From the NCBI GenBank assembly GCA_023250755.1, contig JAHFAC010000090.1, positions 1 through 7,042 of the forward strand: a stretch of 7,042 nucleotides of DNA. The letters are read 5' to 3'. Below are positions 6,156 through 7,042 of the stretch, piece by piece (positions within the stretch are counted from its first letter, which is position 1; the number at the start of each line of letters is the position of its first letter). The DNA comes from Bacteriovoracaceae bacterium. Its GTDB lineage: Bacteria > Bdellovibrionota > UBA1018. The notes beneath the pieces are model-generated. The model ran no database searches and was not told the DNA's origin. It was given only the letters and a program-made list of their open reading frames with translations. A program made the position numbers and the translations under genes.

Positions 6156-6803
6156 GTGAGGAGAACACTTCTCTTTGATCTTGATGGGACTCTCACTGAC
6201 CCAAAAGAAGGGATCACCCAGTGTATTCAGTTTGCCCTTGAGAAGTGTGGCCGCACTGCTGTTTCGGCAGATGAGTTATTGTGGTGCATTGGCCCTCCAA
6301 TACTAGAGAGTTTTCAACTCATGTTGGGCGATTTGGGCCCGGGGTCAGCTGAAGAGGCGCTCAAATTCTACCGGCTTCGCTATGGAGAATTAGGGCTATT
6401 TGAAAACATACTCTATCCTGGAGTATTCGAGATGCTGAACAATCTTTCTTCTTTTGGGTTTCAATTAATGATCGCGACTTCAAAGCCCACTGAATTTGCT
6501 GAAAAAATTTTGGATCATTTTGGGATCTCTAGATTTTTCTCTGCCATTTACGGATGTGAAATGGACGGCAGTCGGAGTGACAAAGGAGAGCTGATCCAAC
6601 ATCTTTTGCAGGCCGCGAATCTCTGTCCATCGCAGGTGACGATGATTGGCGATCGAAAATATGACATTATGGGGGCTAAAAAAAACAATCTTGCTTCAGT
6701 GGGGGTAACCTATGCATACGGCTCGCGAGAAGAGCTTGTAGCAGCAGGGGCTGACCAGATCGCCGGCTCTCCGAATGAAGTGGAAAAAATATTTTTAGAG
6801 TAG
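6156..6803 (+). CDS. HAD-superfamily phosphatase, phosphoglycolate phosphatase / 5'-nucleotidase-like
   Basis: This is a cytoplasmic Mg-dependent hydrolase that removes phosphate from a small phosphorylated metabolite. All HAD motifs are present: motif I FDLDGT with nucleophile D8 and acid/base D10, motif II TSK at 108-110, motif III Lys143 (SDKGELI), and motif IV GDRKYD at 165-170. A helical C1 cap occupies about 16-82. The IGPPILESF and LYPGVFEML segments and the GDRKYDIMGAK, AYGSREEL and AGAD strings match, from memory, the Gph-like subgroup that includes 5'-nucleotidase-like proteins; the substrate cannot be read from sequence. At 215 residues it is full length. The start is GTG: a TGA lies directly in frame before it, so no upstream start is possible. 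No Shine-Dalgarno precedes it. It is probably the last gene of the + strand unit. Confidence 0.94.
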   Translation: MRRTLLFDLDGTLTDPKEGITQCIQFALEKCGRTAVSADELLWCIGPPILESFQLMLGDLGPGSAEEALKFYRLRYGELGLFENILYPGVFEMLNNLSSFGFQLMIATSKPTEFAEKILDHFGISRFFSAIYGCEMDGSRSDKGELIQHLLQAANLCPSQVTMIGDRKYDIMGAKKNNLASVGVTYAYGSREELVAAGADQIAGSPNEVEKIFLE

Positions 6804-6888
6804 GAGTAGTTTTTTTGTTTTTCCCGTTTGAGATCTGATTTTATCGTAATTTTAGTTGTTTCTTTAGTCTCGTATGAGTCAACAGTAA
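6804..6888. other. A/T-rich spacer after the HAD gene
   Basis: This stretch starts with a run of seven T at 6810-6816 and further T-rich sequence, just after the stop codon. I find no GC-rich stem immediately before the T run, so it is not a convincing intrinsic terminator. GGAAAAA (6782-6788) and TTTTTCC (6818-6824) could pair weakly across 29 bases. No supported gene lies here; a minus-strand frame that crosses it continues as a shadow of the HAD gene. Confidence 0.4.
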
Positions 6889-6955
6889 GATTTAAATCCA
6901 TATGGATCATGACATGTGCTGTGTCCATGGTGTCATGATCTATTGGGTTAAAATC
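6889..6955. repeat. Long imperfect inverted repeat (hairpin)
   Basis: The arms 6889-6914 and 6931-6955 are nearly complementary. The inner part, GATCATGACA (6905-6914) with TGTCATGATC (6931-6940), is a perfect ten-base match around a 16-base loop. Outward there are one G-T pair, two more pairs, a single bulged T at 6901, and a further 12-position stem with one A-A mismatch (6894/6950) and one G-T pair. In total 22 Watson-Crick and two G-T pairs form out of 25 positions. No T run follows on either strand, so this is not a standard terminator. It could be a 3' processing or stability hairpin for the + strand operon, a small RNA, a REP/MITE-like mobile repeat, or a protein-binding site. No target-site duplication is evident. 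Confidence 0.8.
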
Positions 6956-7042
6956 CAAGAATGCCGTGACGAGTTGTTTGAACTAGCAAGAGCTCGAACG
7001 TACCATTCCAAAAAAATAATTTATCATTTACACTATCTTCAA
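6902..7042 (+). CDS. Possible partial open frame running off the right edge
   Basis: From ATG 6902 the frame stays open for 47 codons to the end of the window, with a TAA nine bases upstream. The translation is Cys/His/Tyr-rich at first and then reads like a plausible helix (CRDELFELARARTYHSKK). A second in-frame ATG is at 6935. There is no Shine-Dalgarno before either, and the first part lies wholly inside the long inverted repeat, which argues against coding. A 47-codon open stretch is not rare by chance. I recognise no family. It could also be the 5' end of a real gene whose start lies to the right of the repeat. Confidence 0.2.
   Translation, partial: MDHDMCCVHGVMIYWVKIQECRDELFELARARTYHSKKIIYHLHYLQ

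Noticed and set aside
5857..6217. Minus-strand frames opposite the 105-residue gene and the HAD start
   Set aside because: They oppose two better-supported genes and have no start signals.
6784..6816. Possible intrinsic terminator at the end of the HAD gene
   Set aside because: The T run at 6810-6816 has no GC-rich stem before it; AAAAATATTTTT at 6785-6796 is a pure A/T palindrome within coding sequence.
6710..6958. Minus-strand 82-codon frame across the region after the HAD gene
   Set aside because: More than a third of it lies antisense to the well-supported HAD C-terminus, it crosses the long inverted repeat, has no recognisable motif, and composition is not protein-like.
1..7042. CRISPR array, tRNA or rRNA gene, insertion sequence, or toxin-antitoxin pair
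   Set aside because: No regularly spaced repeats, cloverleaf, rRNA-like stretches, transposase motifs or small gene pair of that type were seen on either strand.

Overview
The window is 7,042 bases of ordinary-density bacterial chromosome, moderate in GC by eye. It carries six well-supported protein genes and one weak open frame at the right edge. Two of the proteins begin with export signal peptides, Shine-Dalgarno sequences of the GGAGG type are present, and the one clearly named enzyme is a double-domain polyphosphate:AMP phosphotransferase. Together these suggest a Gram-negative, proteobacteria-like host. The abundance of lineage-specific secreted proteins recalls Bdellovibrionota/Oligoflexia-type genomes, but that placement is a guess and nothing here proves it.

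Layout from left to right. A 567-residue secreted protein of unknown function (9-1712, +) meets a coiled-coil protein (1699-2451, -) tail to tail, and the two genes overlap by 14 bases. The coiled-coil gene has a good sigma-70-like promoter so close to its ATG that its message may be leaderless. Upstream of it on the same strand is pap, polyphosphate:AMP phosphotransferase (2550-4055, -), with a strong Shine-Dalgarno. A 139-base divergent control region (4056-4194) holds small dyads and candidate promoter elements. To its right a + strand cluster runs as a probable operon: a second unknown secreted protein (4195-5763), a 105-residue protein resembling a type common in prophages (5794-6111), and a HAD-superfamily phosphatase of the phosphoglycolate phosphatase / 5'-nucleotidase-like group (6156-6803). 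The last 239 bases have no confident gene. They contain a T-rich stretch and a long imperfect inverted repeat (6889-6955), the most striking non-coding structure in the window.

How the genes fit together. Only two enzymes can be named. Pap makes ADP from AMP using polyphosphate, and the HAD protein removes phosphate from a small phosphorylated metabolite, possibly a nucleotide. They are divergently arranged and may share the control region, but a functional link is speculative. The two secreted proteins show no similarity to each other by eye and I cannot assign either to a family. I see no CRISPR array, tRNA, rRNA, insertion sequence or recognisable defence system. The best leads are the 6889-6955 hairpin, the two orphan secreted proteins, and the phage-type small protein inside the + strand cluster.
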